Of a stretch of 53,469 bases of DNA, positions 1-10,561 are shown in pieces. The stretch comes from Saccoglossus kowalevskii. Its lineage: Eukaryota > Hemichordata > Enteropneusta > Harrimaniidae. The notes beneath the pieces were generated by a model. The model did not search any database and was not told the origin of the DNA. It worked only from the letters and a program-made list of their open reading frames with translations. Positions within the stretch are counted from its first letter, which is position 1, and every line of letters starts with the position of its first letter. A program made the position numbers and the translations under genes. The stretch spans positions 763,527 to 816,995 of the forward strand of contig NW_003124893.1 in the NCBI RefSeq assembly GCF_000003605.2, given 5' to 3'.

Positions 1-47
1 GAATTTTAGAGGGGTCGAAATTTTGGGAGTTTTCACGGTACTAATTA

Positions 48-290
48 TTCCATTTCAATGAAACTTAGTACAAAGATGCTCTAGGACAATGTACAAACTA
101 ATTAGTTTGGGGTAAAAATCTGTTCATATTAATTCCCTAATAAGCATAATAATTCATAATTTTTTGGTTCTAATCACATTTCAATTAAACTTGGAGACAT
201 AGATTTTCTGTTACATTGCGCAGACCTCATTAGTTTTACACTCAAATCTGGTCATATTAATTTTCTGATTTGCATAATTAGTTTTCAGCT
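48..290. repeat. diverged AT-rich tandem repeat, about 2 units
   Basis: Two related units of about 125 bp follow each other. Both start near 'atttcaatgaaactt' or 'atttcaattaaactt', and both contain 'catattaatt' followed by a 'gcataat' block. They are far from identical, so the array is old. No coding potential is seen in 1-492 apart from this. Confidence 0.5.
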
Positions 291-492
291 AAGTAATTTC
301 GAATTATATTTAATGTGTCTCCAATACTCTCAGCACATGGGAGTTCTTTCTAAGCTTTCTTTGATTTATCTCGTTTTATCATGGTGGACACCAGTTATTA
401 CTGTTTCCCCGACTGTGAATATTCATTATATATTCCAACGAAGTAGAGACGAACCTCTTCTAGTCAAATTAATTATCCCATTATCACACGTC

Positions 493-680
493 TTTTCCAC
501 GAAACGAAACGAAACCTTAACCCTAATCCTAACTCACATGAATCAAGCTGTACAGTGGGCAGAAAAGATGTGGATACTAAATATTCTCGACAAATTTATT
601 TCTGTGACGTGGCGATGTTTGAGGTCATTCAAAATTTAAGGTTAGGGTTAGGGTTTCAATTCGTGTAGTTTCGTGGAAAA
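493..680. mobile_element. 188-bp inverted-repeat (MITE-like) element with telomere-like motifs
   Basis: The left end reads ttttccacgaaacgaaac and the right end reads as its near reverse complement (gtttcgtggaaaa). Inside each end sits a G-rich or C-rich block: ccttaaccctaatccta on the left and ggttagggttagggttt on the right. The inverted arms are about 35 bp. No transposase fits in the interior, and the open frame that crosses it has no recognisable domain. I see no clear target-site duplication. The layout suggests a non-autonomous foldback or MITE element. Confidence 0.6.
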
Positions 681-3328
681 TACTAAGCCCTATCACATTT
701 GCTGTTCATGATAATAGATGTGTTAACTGCCATGTCCTTCCAGGTTCCTTTGAAACGTCAGGATGTTTACTTCACAGAAAATTGACCATCATGGAATGGC
801 TCTTCAACTGCTTGTTTAAGTGATGTCAGCATTTCAATTGAATAAAGTGTAGGCCATATGTAATAGTTGTGTTGTTTAGCTGCAAAACATGTGATAGCAT
901 GTTAGCTTGAGTACATAGGTGCACTTTCCACTCTGAGTAAGATCATTATCAAGCAGGATATGTAGTGCAGCTAGACAATTGTCACAATATCTGAAATCTG
1001 AATTTGTCACGACACTAGGTTCTGAATATCTTGAAAAGGGGAATGATATTATCTTAAACACCAGCAACAAAAACATTGATTTTTCTGCTTGTATTGTTAT
1101 CCCCTGTATATGCCTCCTGAACATTACACAGCTGAATGATTATAATCATTTTGTTGTTCATCAAACCAGTTCAGAAAGTTAGTTACAAAGAGTTGCTTTA
1201 GAGACTTACCCATTGTGGCATGATAACATTGTCTGCCAGCCATAATATTTTCTACCTGATGTATGTCAATCAGTCCACCTTCACCCATAGTTTTCCAATA
1301 CATGCAATAAAAGTACACATGGTGTGAAACGTACCCAGTCGTGGAACAAGGTTTTGAAATTCATTCGGCCTACACATCTGGACAAATAAATGATGGTGAA
1401 ATGGAATCCTGCCCACATTCTGCTGCTAAATGCCTTTCCTCTCTTCAATGCTGAGAATACTTTGATTATATCTGGTGGCGACGCCTCAACAGATGATGCA
1501 TTTCGTGCCAGTGACTGAATTGTAGCTGCATGAACTTGAACATGTGCATAGTGAGATTGGGCACGAGAAAAACATTTCAGGGTATCTGGCATAGTAAGGC
1601 CCATGCAATAGTTTTGACATTATGAAATGGTTTGACCATGTCTATCTGTTCAGTCACAACTTGCTATGCATTGGCAATTCCGCGGGGCCTAGGTCTTTTA
1701 TATGGCAAAGTTGAATGAATGGTAATTGTACTCGTGTCATATGTGGCTGGTGATGTTCTTATGACACAACTCTTGCCATGGAATGATATGTATTTTTACC
1801 ATCAGCAGTTTTAATGTTGATCTACTTTTTGTTATCACTTTTTTGTGTTGAGCCATCTATCGTAGAAATAAGACTCCATCTAGTACACTAGGAACATCTT
1901 CTGAACAGTGGTAGGAAAAACTGATTATGAATATTCCATAGTTCATGGGTATTTAGATACTCTGTTGTAAGTTTCATTTGCACTATATCCGTACGAAGTA
2001 TACTGATACCTTTGTGAAGTATCTGGTTTTCAAAATTATTGTTCTTACTCTCTAACATTTCTTTATCTATTTTTGTTTCCATCAACATATGTATCTTTTG
2101 AAGCGGCAGTCCAACTGTACTAGAACAGACAAGATCTAGCAATTCGTTCTGGTTATCAAATGATATACAGTCTCCATGTTTTGTTTTTAATGAAAAAATA
2201 CCATTGCTCCATATATAATCTTTGAATTATAACAACACTGCTGATACTGCCTTGTCGTGGATGTATTGTACCAGTTCTGTCGAGGTCTGGAGTTAGGAAG
2301 CATTAATATTTCTTTCAGATGGATAAGTTTGATAGCAAAATCAGAAAAAATATAAATATTTAAAAGTCGGATATTGTATACACGATTATTCGTTTCATTC
2401 GGCAATCTGGAGCACATGATTTTTAAATTAGCCGGCATATGCGTTGCAGGTCTTTAGCCACCGACCAGCCATACAATGAGGCTACATACCATGTTTACAC
2501 GACGGTTCCATGGCAACTAAAACAGATGGCACACCTACACATAATTAAATTCGATATGAAATGTTAAGCCTACTACACAATTGAAGACAAGATCACGCCC
2601 TATCCATCCAATGTTCACACTGTAAATGCGCCACCTTACATCGCACGAAATCAGTGTTTTCGGAATTAACGGCAAGATCTTCATTGCAAAGAAGGTTTTG
2701 GTGTTCATGAAAGTGCTTAGTATTGTGTCAGTAGTTCGTGCTGATAAACACAGCGCTATAGCTTTTACCGAATATAACTATATATATGACAATGTGTTAT
2801 TTTCTTATGAATACATTTAATCGACACATGGACACCCCCGAGTTGTAGGTATTTTGGAAATCGTGATACAAACAACAGAAAAGCGATTTACTTAAAAACT
2901 TTGACCTCGGGCAATTAATCTTACACAATGATTTGACAGGGCATAAAAAATAGGTTCATGGATTCAAGAAGTTATTTAAAAATCTAGCTTTTTACGTGAA
3001 TATAAAGTTGGCGATCAGCATAATAATTCTCTTCGCTAAACACTTCATCAGATGCTCATCCCAACCGCATTCAATTTCAATGAAAATGGAGAACTTAGCT
3101 TTGTAAACACTTTCACTATGCTTTCTGCAATCCGACCACGGAGCGTTGAAACAAAATATAATTCCGATAAATACAATGATACATGACAGTGCTCACATTT
3201 GTGAAAACACGCGTTCGAACACTGTAGCGCTTTAAACAAAACCAAATATTTTCCATGATAAACATATTTTACAGACACACCATTCATGTGAAAAGACAGA
3301 CCCATATTTCTATATTCTTTTTTTTCAG
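681..3328. other. non-coding stretch upstream of the hotdog gene
   Basis: No convincing gene is seen. Several short minus-strand open stretches between 1124 and 2438 have protein-like composition but match nothing I recognise. They could be a decayed element. The right end is the intron or upstream region of the thioesterase-like gene, ending in a pyrimidine tract and AG at 3327-3328. Any 5' exons of that gene should lie here or further left, and I could not place them. Confidence 0.4.
2503..2516. promoter_or_regulatory. RFX X-box-like palindrome
   Basis: The sequence ggttccatggcaac matches 13 of 14 positions of the RFX X-box consensus (GTHNYYATRRNAAC). It lies about 0.8 kb before the hotdog exon. 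X-boxes are found at promoters of ciliary and some other genes. A 14-bp match in 53 kb can be chance, so this is only a candidate. Confidence 0.25.
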
Positions 3329-4074
3329 GACGATTGTTAACATGGAGATTATTTGATGTACTTCATGCACCATGGTATGTTATGAAATCGCCAGAAGTGA
3401 ACTTCCATGATATGGCTAGTTTGGCGAAGGAGAATACCTTTATGGTAAAGTCAGTAATGTGTCGAGTGCTTCCGGATTTCTATACAAGAATGATGCATTC
3501 ATCAACACCTATTGTTCGAATAAGCATTACTGGAGTTGGCAAGACGTCATTTAGTAGCACATTTCAACTGATGGATAACGCGAATAACAGTTTATTGGCC
3601 CATACAGAACAGAGAGTGATTTCTATCTCCAAGCAAACAAAACAAGTCGGTAGCCTACCGGAATGGTTTATTGAAAAATACAGGCAGTTGATGGAAGATA
3701 TTAAACCAGAGTTAATGAATAAGATTATCATGAAACCGGAGAAAACGTACAAGTTCAGCACCCAAGTACATGAAGAAGATAGTGTGATGAACTTTATGTA
3801 CGCAGCATATGCTGTGTATTTAAAGTGGTGTGAGGAATGTGCTGCTCGTGCTACTGCACGTGGCATATATCCTTCATTTAGAGGTAACATTAATAATTAC
3901 CGGATTGAAAGAATGTGCCAACTTTACATGCGCCATACTACGATTGGGGATATGATTACTACTGAAACCTGGGAGGCCAAAGATCAGCCTGGAAAGCTGA
4001 ATTTCATAATCACTGAAGCAGAAAAAGATGTTTTCCATGGCATGTTACACTATAAAGATAAAGACAACTATTGA
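3329..4074 (+). CDS. terminal exon of a double-hotdog, thioesterase-like protein
   Basis: A pyrimidine tract and AG (ending 3328) open a 746-nt exon. Its first two bases complete a codon from an earlier exon; the frame then runs about 248 codons to TGA at 4072-4074. The first half holds a beta-rich block, PIVRISITGVGKTSFSST, followed by a run ending LPEWF. The second half has the hotdog-type pattern VHEEDSVMNFMYAAYAVYLK, a long helix, then a strand set ending KDVFHGMLHY. This looks like two hotdog folds in tandem, as in acyl-CoA thioesterase-like proteins. Substrate and cellular site cannot be told from sequence. The protein start is missing: the in-frame internal methionines are not preceded by a start context, and the splice acceptor argues for upstream exons. 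Possible poly(A) signals follow near 4125 and 4476. The assignment to the hotdog superfamily is inference from pattern. Confidence 0.6.
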
Positions 4075-6369
4075 ATCAATTTGTTTTGTATGTTAGTTTT
4101 TAAAAAAACAAACCTTCTTTCCCAAATAAATTATAATGTTAGCTCTTATAAAGAGTTCTATGGTTTGACTTCACTGAAGAATACAGACATAGCTTTGATT
4201 ATCGTATTTTATCATTGCTGTGTATTTGGAAGGTATGCACAGGTAATGCAACTTAATTTTTACAGTGTGTTCACATGGTTGGTGAACATTTTATGACTGC
4301 ATTTCCTATAAGTTAGTGTTGAATTCATAGTGGTTCAGGCATTTAGTTGCATAGTTATAATTATAGTGTTAGTGTTTAGATTTTATAAGTATAGTTATAG
4401 GACTGATTATAGTTATTACATTGTTATATGGTTATAGTGATGTTACACGTGATTGTTGTTATGAATACAAGTTCGAATAAAATATCGATACGAATACGAA
4501 TACAGTTGAGTCATTGCGCGTGTGTGATTAGTTACATGATTATGAGTACGACGGCGACACGAATATGTTAACAACTACAATAGGAGTATATGAATGCATT
4601 ATTGAAGGAATGCTTTTGTGTGCGATCACGATATTGGAGTAATACATATATATATATTTATTCGTTATTGAATGATTACTGCTGTCTTGCGTCACAATTA
4701 TCTTTTTCGAAGCTTTCGAACCCCCAGCTATTTTTTTTTATAGCACAGTCAAGATCCATTTCTCGTTACAGATCGCAATGCAGTTTTGATCTCCGATCTT
4801 TGGACCTTTACAAAACCCAGATCAATCACTTGGCAACTAAAACGCGCCAATCATGTGTGTTACAAATAACATAGAATCTTTACATAATAAATCTTAAAAC
4901 ACTGTTTACACACCCCACAATGGAGTTCCATAGTGAAGTTCCCGAGTAAACCTTTATTTTGTAGTATACTTATCCTATTTCTGTTCCAGTTAAAACAAGT
5001 GTTCTTCACCTGATATTGTATGTGTAAGATGTTTAATTTACCAGAATGTCGTGCATACTGGTTGTTTACAATATCGAACCGTCAGTAATATGACTTTTAT
5101 TTGTTAACTTAGGATACATTGGTTTTCGAATTTGTGAGATATTCAAAATTCTAAACAGTTTGGACAACAATTTATATTACTACATAAGGCACAAAATAAC
5201 ACTCCGCGTACACTATACTACTTTTATATGGATTTCTTAATGAAATGAAATAAAACAGTTTAACATTTCTTTTTCTGTGGTAAGTATTCAGTCTTGTGGA
5301 AGAGATAATTAAACTAAAATTGCAACATCTGCATTATTATAGGCGTTTACTACTTGGGAGAACAGTTACTTACAACTCGTACTTCTGCTCTGTAGACTCA
5401 AGTACAAAAAAACAGCCATGCTTACCCAACAATTGAAAACCACGTAATTAACAAAATACAAATAAATTGGGAAATAGTTATTTATGGTTGTTTCGAATTT
5501 ATTTATTTTTGTTTTAAATTTGTGAAAGTTTATATTGTAATTATTGATATTAAAAAAATATGCAGATATACAACAGGCTTAATTATCATTCAAAACAGCC
5601 AGTAGCAAATCATATGAACATGAAGTTATCACAATAATTACTAATTCATTTGTAAAAGTTTATATTGTAATTGTCATTCAAAACAGCCATGCCTTTTGAT
5701 TTATTTTTCATTTTTACAGGTATCAATGTTTCGTGTTGAGTTGCGTTAGTTATAACCTGGAATCCATTCATTCCGAGTACAATGAACACTCACAAATGTC
5801 CTGGTGAATTACTATGTAACTACGTTATCGGCACATGTCATCACTGATTGGCTATCTCCATGACTTCATTACATTACCATGGGAACTGGCATGTGCAGAC
5901 TCGCCATACAAAAGGCCCACAGACAGCCCTTCAGACCGAATCCCTAGTCTATTATTCGTAGATCACAGAAGACATCTAGTCTACGTCAGTTGAAAAGCTT
6001 ATTTACATTTTACTGTTTTATTTATTTCAAACGCGTGTGGTCGGTGCATTTGAGTGCGTTTATTTCCTTTATGTTTATATAAAATTACAGGGTATGTACT
6101 GCAATCGATCTGCAACGAATACTTACACGTCCGGGCCATTGTTATCGGTAAGGGAAACACAAATAGATACGGTTGTGCAGATGTTATTATTATTATCATT
6201 GACACCACGCCCCAGTTGTGACGTCAGGCTTTGCATACATACACACTACACCTAGAAACGCGTGAATATTTTGAAATATTTGCAAATATATGTATATGGA
6301 AACAATTAGGGTCTATAAGCTTATTAAAAGGACATACACATCGACCTTTTTCTAGTAGAGTTTACTGAA
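4075..6369. other. 3' flank of hotdog gene and non-coding DNA
   Basis: AT-rich sequence with no supported gene. AATAAA-type signals near 4125 and 4476 may end the hotdog transcript. A short AT-rich run with repeated 'tatagtta' lies near 4350-4440. A CRE-like site (gtgacgtcag) occurs near 6219 without a gene to attach it to. Confidence 0.4.
5518..5690. repeat. diverged direct repeat pair
   Basis: Two stretches share 'aaagtttatattgtaatt' (near 5525 and 5656), each followed by 'cattcaaaacagcca'. The second copy lacks about 60 bp found in the first. This looks like an old local duplication. Confidence 0.45.
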
Positions 6370-6725
6370 TGAACAAAACAAGTAGTCTCCCGCATAAGAT
6401 ATCATCACAAAATGAACAAATCTGAGAGAGGTCCACCTGTAGTGCCTATATGTATAATGTCAAAGCAATCAAACTTTCGGTTTTCAACAAGAAGGCGAAA
6501 ATATCACTTTTCACTAAAATAAAAAAAAATGTTCATGAAATTAATGATATCATCACAACATGAACAAATCTAATCTATCTAAGGTACATATACACTAAGT
6601 ATCAAAGCACTCAGGCTTGTGGTTTTCAAGAAGAATTTGAAAAAGTAAAAAATTGATTGTCCGTCTTCGTCCGTATCCATCACTCATATGACAAGTAGCT
6701 TGTTAGATCTTGATCTGTATATTTA
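6370..6725. repeat. dispersed repeat, copy 1 (internal units of about 147 bp)
   Basis: The block contains two units that begin 'atcatcacaaaatgaacaa' or a close variant (near 6402 and 6549), each followed by a 'tcaaagca' block and a 'ttttcaa.aagaa' block. The end reads 'atcactcatatga'. A second copy of the same family is at 21100-21615. No ORF is present. It resembles a non-autonomous dispersed element made of internal satellite-like units. Confidence 0.65.
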
Positions 6726-7016
6726 TATGGTTGGGTTTCTAACAGCATAAAGAAACCCAAACAAGATAACACTTCTAATGGGAATCTGTCGCACTAATTT
6801 TCACTCTGAAACACTTTCATCAAAAAGTGGTGTATCCTGGTAACATGTAGATAATTGTTCCCGAGATTCATGGAATAATATAATTTGATATTTATAATTT
6901 TCTTGTAATCAGCAATACATAAAACCCAAAATGTGAATATATTTTAGATGAAAATAAAATCATTTATATTTAAACTACCTACAATATTTTGTTGAATGTG
7001 ACTTTTATAGTACCTT
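6726..7016. other. no feature seen
   Basis: AT-rich non-coding DNA between the dispersed repeat and the minisatellite. Confidence 0.4.
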
Positions 7017-7286
7017 GACATTTACAGTACACTGCTGGAGCTCGCCCTTCCCAGCAATTTAAATGACCTTGCTGGCACTTCCCACTTTGAGCAACATATA
7101 TATTAAGTTGCTAGAACTCTCCACCGACAATTACAGTACCTTGCTGGCACTCGCTATCTCCAGCAATATTAATAGTACCTTCAAGTTGCTGGCACTCACC
7201 ACCCGCCATGTCATTTTAGGGATCTTGCTTGCATTCGTGATCCCCTGTAACATTTATGGTACCTTGCTGGCAGTCAACACCCGTTG
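7017..7286. repeat. 39-bp minisatellite, left part
   Basis: About seven imperfect units follow the pattern 'caacatttacagtacc', then 'ttgctggcactcgc', then a short C-rich link. The array continues at 9790-9960, where three units are 39 bp each. The LTR element sits between the two parts, so the array was probably once continuous. Confidence 0.8.
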
Positions 7287-7423
7287 TGTAAGCCCTATAG
7301 TTGTCCCATAAGGCATTGCTTTGGGCATGCGCAGTTGCGTTGTAATATGGCGTCTGCCTTATAATAAATATAGTTCGCCCAGTTATCCGTTTAGTATCGA
7401 CTCGTGTTATAGCCATCCTAACA
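7287..7423 (+). repeat. 5' LTR
   Basis: 137 bp, opening TGTAAGCCCTATAGTTGTCC and closing CTAACA, with an internal AATAAA (near 7363). It matches the 3' LTR closely, with small indels (137 against 132 bp), which argues for a fairly recent insertion compared with the minisatellite around it. Confidence 0.9.
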
Positions 7424-7428
7424 CGAAA

Positions 7429-7440
7429 TGGTGTCAGAAG
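7429..7440 (+). other. tRNA primer-binding site candidate
   Basis: The sequence tggtgtcagaag begins with TGG, the complement of a tRNA CCA end, and lies 5 bp after the 5' LTR, as expected for first-strand priming. I cannot name the tRNA with certainty. Confidence 0.55.
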
Positions 7441-7523
7441 TGAACCTGAATATTTGAAGTAACACTACAGTACCCCATACGCTCGCCTCCTCTAGTGGAT
7501 CACGAGAAAATGATACTTGCTTC

Positions 7524-7668
7524 CATGTTCCGTTTCCCGACAAGTTGGACCTCTCTGATGATAGAAGTCGCGCTGCTGACTGGGAACTTTTTGAACAAGT
7601 TCAGACGAACTTTGAAATATCGTCAGGTCTTCCCACAAGCATTCAACTCACTCAGTTTTTACAGTGAA
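7524..7668 (+). pseudogene. gag amino-terminal fragment
   Basis: Frame 7524 onward reads PFPDKLDLSDD, then ADWELFEQVQTNFEISSGL. This is the usual start of gag in this type of element (a Phe-Pro-x-Lys-Leu motif, then a Trp, then a Phe...Tyr/Phe helix). It stops after about 45 codons. The next part of gag is missing, and the following DNA carries a hAT-MITE-like scrap. Confidence 0.65.
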
Positions 7669-7681
7669 GGTGACAAACAAG

Positions 7682-7720
7682 CAGTGGCGGATCCAGCAAA
7701 ATGTATTGGGGGTCCAAACT
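7682..7720. mobile_element. partial hAT-type MITE end
   Basis: The motif cagtggcggatccag, followed by a gggggtcc run, matches the typical end of short hAT-like MITEs in marine invertebrates. A related complete element is at 32083-32175. No opposite end is seen, so this is a scrap at the deletion junction of the retrotransposon. Confidence 0.4.
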
Positions 7721-7754
7721 TCGCTTAAAATTTACGGAGCATAAATCGCAGAGA

Positions 7755-8160
7755 AGCTATGCGTAATCCAGATGCATTATCAGTGGATAGCTCTTCATAT
7801 TGCCTTGGCGCAGTTTTGAGACAACTGGATAATGACAATATTTGGAAGCCAGTTGCACTCGCATCAAAATCTCTACTTCCAACTGAAACTCGCTATGCGC
7901 AAATTGAGAAAGAATCTCTAGCTGCAACCTGGGGATGTAATCTTTTCGAACAGTATCTGATATGACTAAAGTTCACACTGGAGACAGATCATAAACCCTT
8001 GAACGCACTATTGGGATCTAAGGCACTCGACGAACTGCCACAGCGCATCCAACGAATGAGTATACGTCTTATGCCATTTGACTATCAAATTAACTACGTC
8101 CCTGGTAATGAACTGTATATTGCAGATACTATATCACGAGCTCGATGTCTAACGTGGCTT
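7755..8160 (+). pseudogene. RNase H domain of the LTR element
   Basis: The frame at 7759 contains VDSSSYCLGAVL, the first catalytic Asp block of a Ty3/gypsy RNase H, then ALASKSLLPTETRYAQIEKE. A stop follows near 7963. After the stop the chain resumes (7979 on) with the third-Asp block TDHKPL, DELPQRIQRMSIRL, then NYVPGNELYIADTISRA. The stop and the missing reverse-transcriptase core make it non-functional. Confidence 0.85.
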
Positions 8161-8214
8161 CGATTACAAGCGATCCATTTGATGATGATAAAATGGATGC
8201 TTACGTAAATCTTG

Positions 8215-8560
8215 TAGTGGAGGGATTCCCTGCAACAGATATATACGATTGAAACAAATTCTTGATCACCAACGTGAAGACGAACTCATTCAACAATTAT
8301 GTGTGTATGTCAACGAGGGCTGGCCAGACAGAAGTCAGCTGAAAGATGGACTATTGAAAGAATATTGGTAATATAATGCTTATCTTACTATAGTAAATGG
8401 TCTCCTACTGTACCGCTCACGTATATTCATTCATTGCGTATAGACATGTTAGATCGTATTCACGAGGGTCACCAAGGAATCGTGAAATGTCGACAGCATG
8501 TCTCACAGACTATTTGGTGGCCAGGAATATCTCGTCAAAATTTCCAGTAAGATCGCCAGA
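8215..8560 (+). pseudogene. linker and integrase H2C2 region
   Basis: The reading near 8248-8330 gives an ILDHQREDELIQQL run and a GWPDRSQLKDG stretch, which is the usual linker after RNase H. Near 8448 the text is IHEGHQGIVKCRQHVSQTIWWPGIS, read here in parts: the HxxH side is visible, but the second Cys pair is lost by a deletion after 8549. Several stops lie between. Confidence 0.75.
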
Positions 8561-8632
8561 ATCTCGATAGAACTGCTGAAATCTTCTATATTACCTTTTC
8601 TACTAAAATTGGTATCTACTAGTTGTTGACTA

Positions 8633-9367
8633 TTTCTCTCGATTTATAGAAATGGCAAAACTCTATGATTTGACAAGTGACACAATAATCAAGCACTTGA
8701 AATCGATCTTTGCAAGACATGGTGTTCTTGAGACCGTCGTCAGTGACAAAAGCACACAATACATGTCTACACAATTCAGTACCTTTGCACAGGACTATGG
8801 GTTCATTCATATAGCCATGAGCCCCGGACATTCCTCAGGCAACGGTGAAGTGGAAATAGCTGTAGCAACTCTCAAAAAATGCTAAGCGAAAGATCCATAT
8901 GCGCTCTCTTGAGCTACCGAAGTACTCCTCTCGCTTGCGAAATCAGTCCAGCAGAATTACCTATGGATCACAAACTGAGAACCAAACTCCTGGTCGTGCC
9001 AGAAAATCTAGAGCCGGTTGTTCCTGATCGCAATTTGCTAAGATCTAAGGAAGAATACATTCGTCTCCGTACAAAGACAAACTTTGACAGTTGTCATCGA
9101 GTCAAAGAACTTTCACTACTACGACCGAGAGGTGAAGTATGGATCCCAGACCGAAAGGAAAGGGGAATAGTAGAATCATACTTGGTGAAAACACCTACTG
9201 GTAGTTTTCGCAGATATCGTGTTCAACTGAATAAACTTCCAGCTGACAGTGTGAAGACTCCACAAGACTCTGTAACGGACAATACTGAACTTAGAAACCC
9301 TAAAATACACTCTCCAGTAAATCACATAGTGAAACAGAGCCCATTAAATGTGATACTAGTGTTATGA
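8633..9367 (+). pseudogene. integrase core end and C-terminal region
   Basis: The frame at 8625-8883 carries VDYFSRFIEM, SDKSTQY and a NGEVEIAV block, corresponding to the D, D and E positions of a retroviral-type integrase core. The core is shortened before the first Asp. A frame change at 8879 leads to 162 codons that continue it (LLSYRSTPL, SPAELPM, then a basic VKELSLLRPRGEVWI tail). The C-terminal part is the best preserved piece of the element. Confidence 0.85.
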
Positions 9368-9640
9368 AACACCCCTATATAACCCGTTCAGACAGAGTAT
9401 GCAAACCCAATTCTAAGTATACTGACACTCAACATGCATGTGTTCATATTGCAGAAACTATAGTTGGATCCTTATTCCCTATCCGTTATTTGGCATGAGC
9501 CAATGTGTTAAACCGTTATCTAGTTCGAAATATTCCCTGTGTTACAGTTCCACGTTCGATGTAATTATATTCTTTCTAGATTTGCAGAATCGTTTATGCT
9601 CGTTTTAGGACACTTGAAAGCAAACAGTGGACTAGACATA

Positions 9641-9657
9641 AAGAAAGGGAGATGTGG
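9641..9657 (+). other. polypurine tract
   Basis: The run aagaaagggagatgtgg lies directly before the 3' LTR, at the place where second-strand priming begins in LTR elements. Confidence 0.7.
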
Positions 9658-9789
9658 TGTAAGCCCTATAGTTGTCCCATAAGGCATTGCTTTGAGCATG
9701 CACAGTTCTGATACTTGTAAGGCCTTATAATAAATATAGTTCGTCAAGTTATCTGTTTAGTATCGACTCGTGTTTCTGCCATTCTAACA
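9658..9789 (+). repeat. 3' LTR
   Basis: 132 bp, the same TGTAAGCCC...CTAACA boundaries as the 5' copy. Differences from the 5' LTR are a few substitutions and an indel near 9705. Confidence 0.9.
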
Positions 9790-9960
9790 TGACACCACCC
9801 CAACAACATTTACAGTACATTGTTGGCACTCGCGACCTCCGGCAACATTTACAGTACCTTGCTGGCAGTCACGACCTCCAGCAACATTTATGGTCCCTTG
9901 CTGCCACCCGCCAACTCCACTGACATTTACAGTATCTTGCTGACCCTTCCAAACTTCTGT
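9790..9960. repeat. 39-bp minisatellite, right part
   Basis: Three 39-bp units begin with 'caacattta' (near 9801, 9849 and 9879 by pattern), and a fourth is partial. It is the same family as 7017-7286, which shows that the retrotransposon is nested in the array. Confidence 0.8.
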
Positions 9961-10408
9961 TCCAATAGATGTTTAAAATCACTTTATTATTATATGTACT
10001 GCTAAAGAAGTGAAGATGCTGTACGAGTATTACATTGAACACTATATTTTATTGCACACTTAAACAATTGTCCTCAGTCACAGTGCATAAGTTCCTGGCT
10101 AAGATCATTATTTGATTTTAGCTTTTTATTTTAACATCTGTCGTACATCAGAGAGTCCAATTTAAGTTGTTTGGTTTCTAGGCTTTGGGAGTTCTTCCAT
10201 CATGTCAGGATTATTCTGCCAATCATAATCCGTTCTTGTGATATCATGAAGTGAGTGTTTCTCATCTGTAAAAACAATATAATCACATGGTGAATATTGA
10301 GTTTCAATTACCGTCAGACGCGATCTAATTATATTTGCGCATGCGTAACCTACCTAGTAACTGGCGAGGGTAGGGCAAAAATAATAAAAGTCAAAAGACA
10401 CCGGTAGA

Positions 10409-10561
10409 CATGCAAATCGGAAGAAGTCAGCGGCATACTTTTTAAAGATAGCAGAGTGAGTGCGGGTGGGTACAAACAAGGGCAGCTAAAAGAACTAGTT
10501 AAGACAGCGGAGAAACGTGGATTTTCAGTTGAAAAAGATGATTTTTCAGAGAAAATGGACT
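10409..10561 (+). other. orphan open stretch, exon-like
   Basis: An open frame of about 50 codons contains LFKDSRVSAGGYKQGQLKEL, followed by a basic helix (VKTAEKRGF) and a TGA at 10559-10561. The composition is protein-like, with a pattern somewhat like a SAP or other helix-loop-helix DNA-binding segment. It has no start codon and no clear splice site. It may be a relic of a repetitive gene or an exon of an unseen gene. I do not recognise the family. Confidence 0.3.

Larger units (their letters stand above)
7287..9789 (+). mobile_element. Ty3/gypsy LTR retrotransposon, internally deleted and frame-broken
   Basis: Two LTRs (7287-7423 and 9658-9789) start TGTAAGCCC and end CTAACA. After the 5' LTR comes a primer-binding-site candidate (tggtgtcagaag, 7429-7440). 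Before the 3' LTR lies a purine tract (9641-9657). Between them, in Ty3/gypsy order, are a gag start, an RNase H domain, a linker, an integrase zinc-binding motif, part of the integrase core and the integrase C-terminal region. The rest of gag, the protease and the reverse-transcriptase catalytic part are missing. Stops and frame changes break what remains, so the copy cannot be autonomous. The whole is only 2.5 kb against about 5 kb for full elements. No matching target-site duplication is seen (cgttg on the left, tgaca on the right). Confidence 0.9.

Noticed and set aside
313-639. 108-codon + frame
   Set aside because: It runs into the inverted-repeat element and has no domain or start context.
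7282-9794. Target-site duplication for the LTR element
   Set aside because: The flanking pentamers (cgttg and tgaca) differ.
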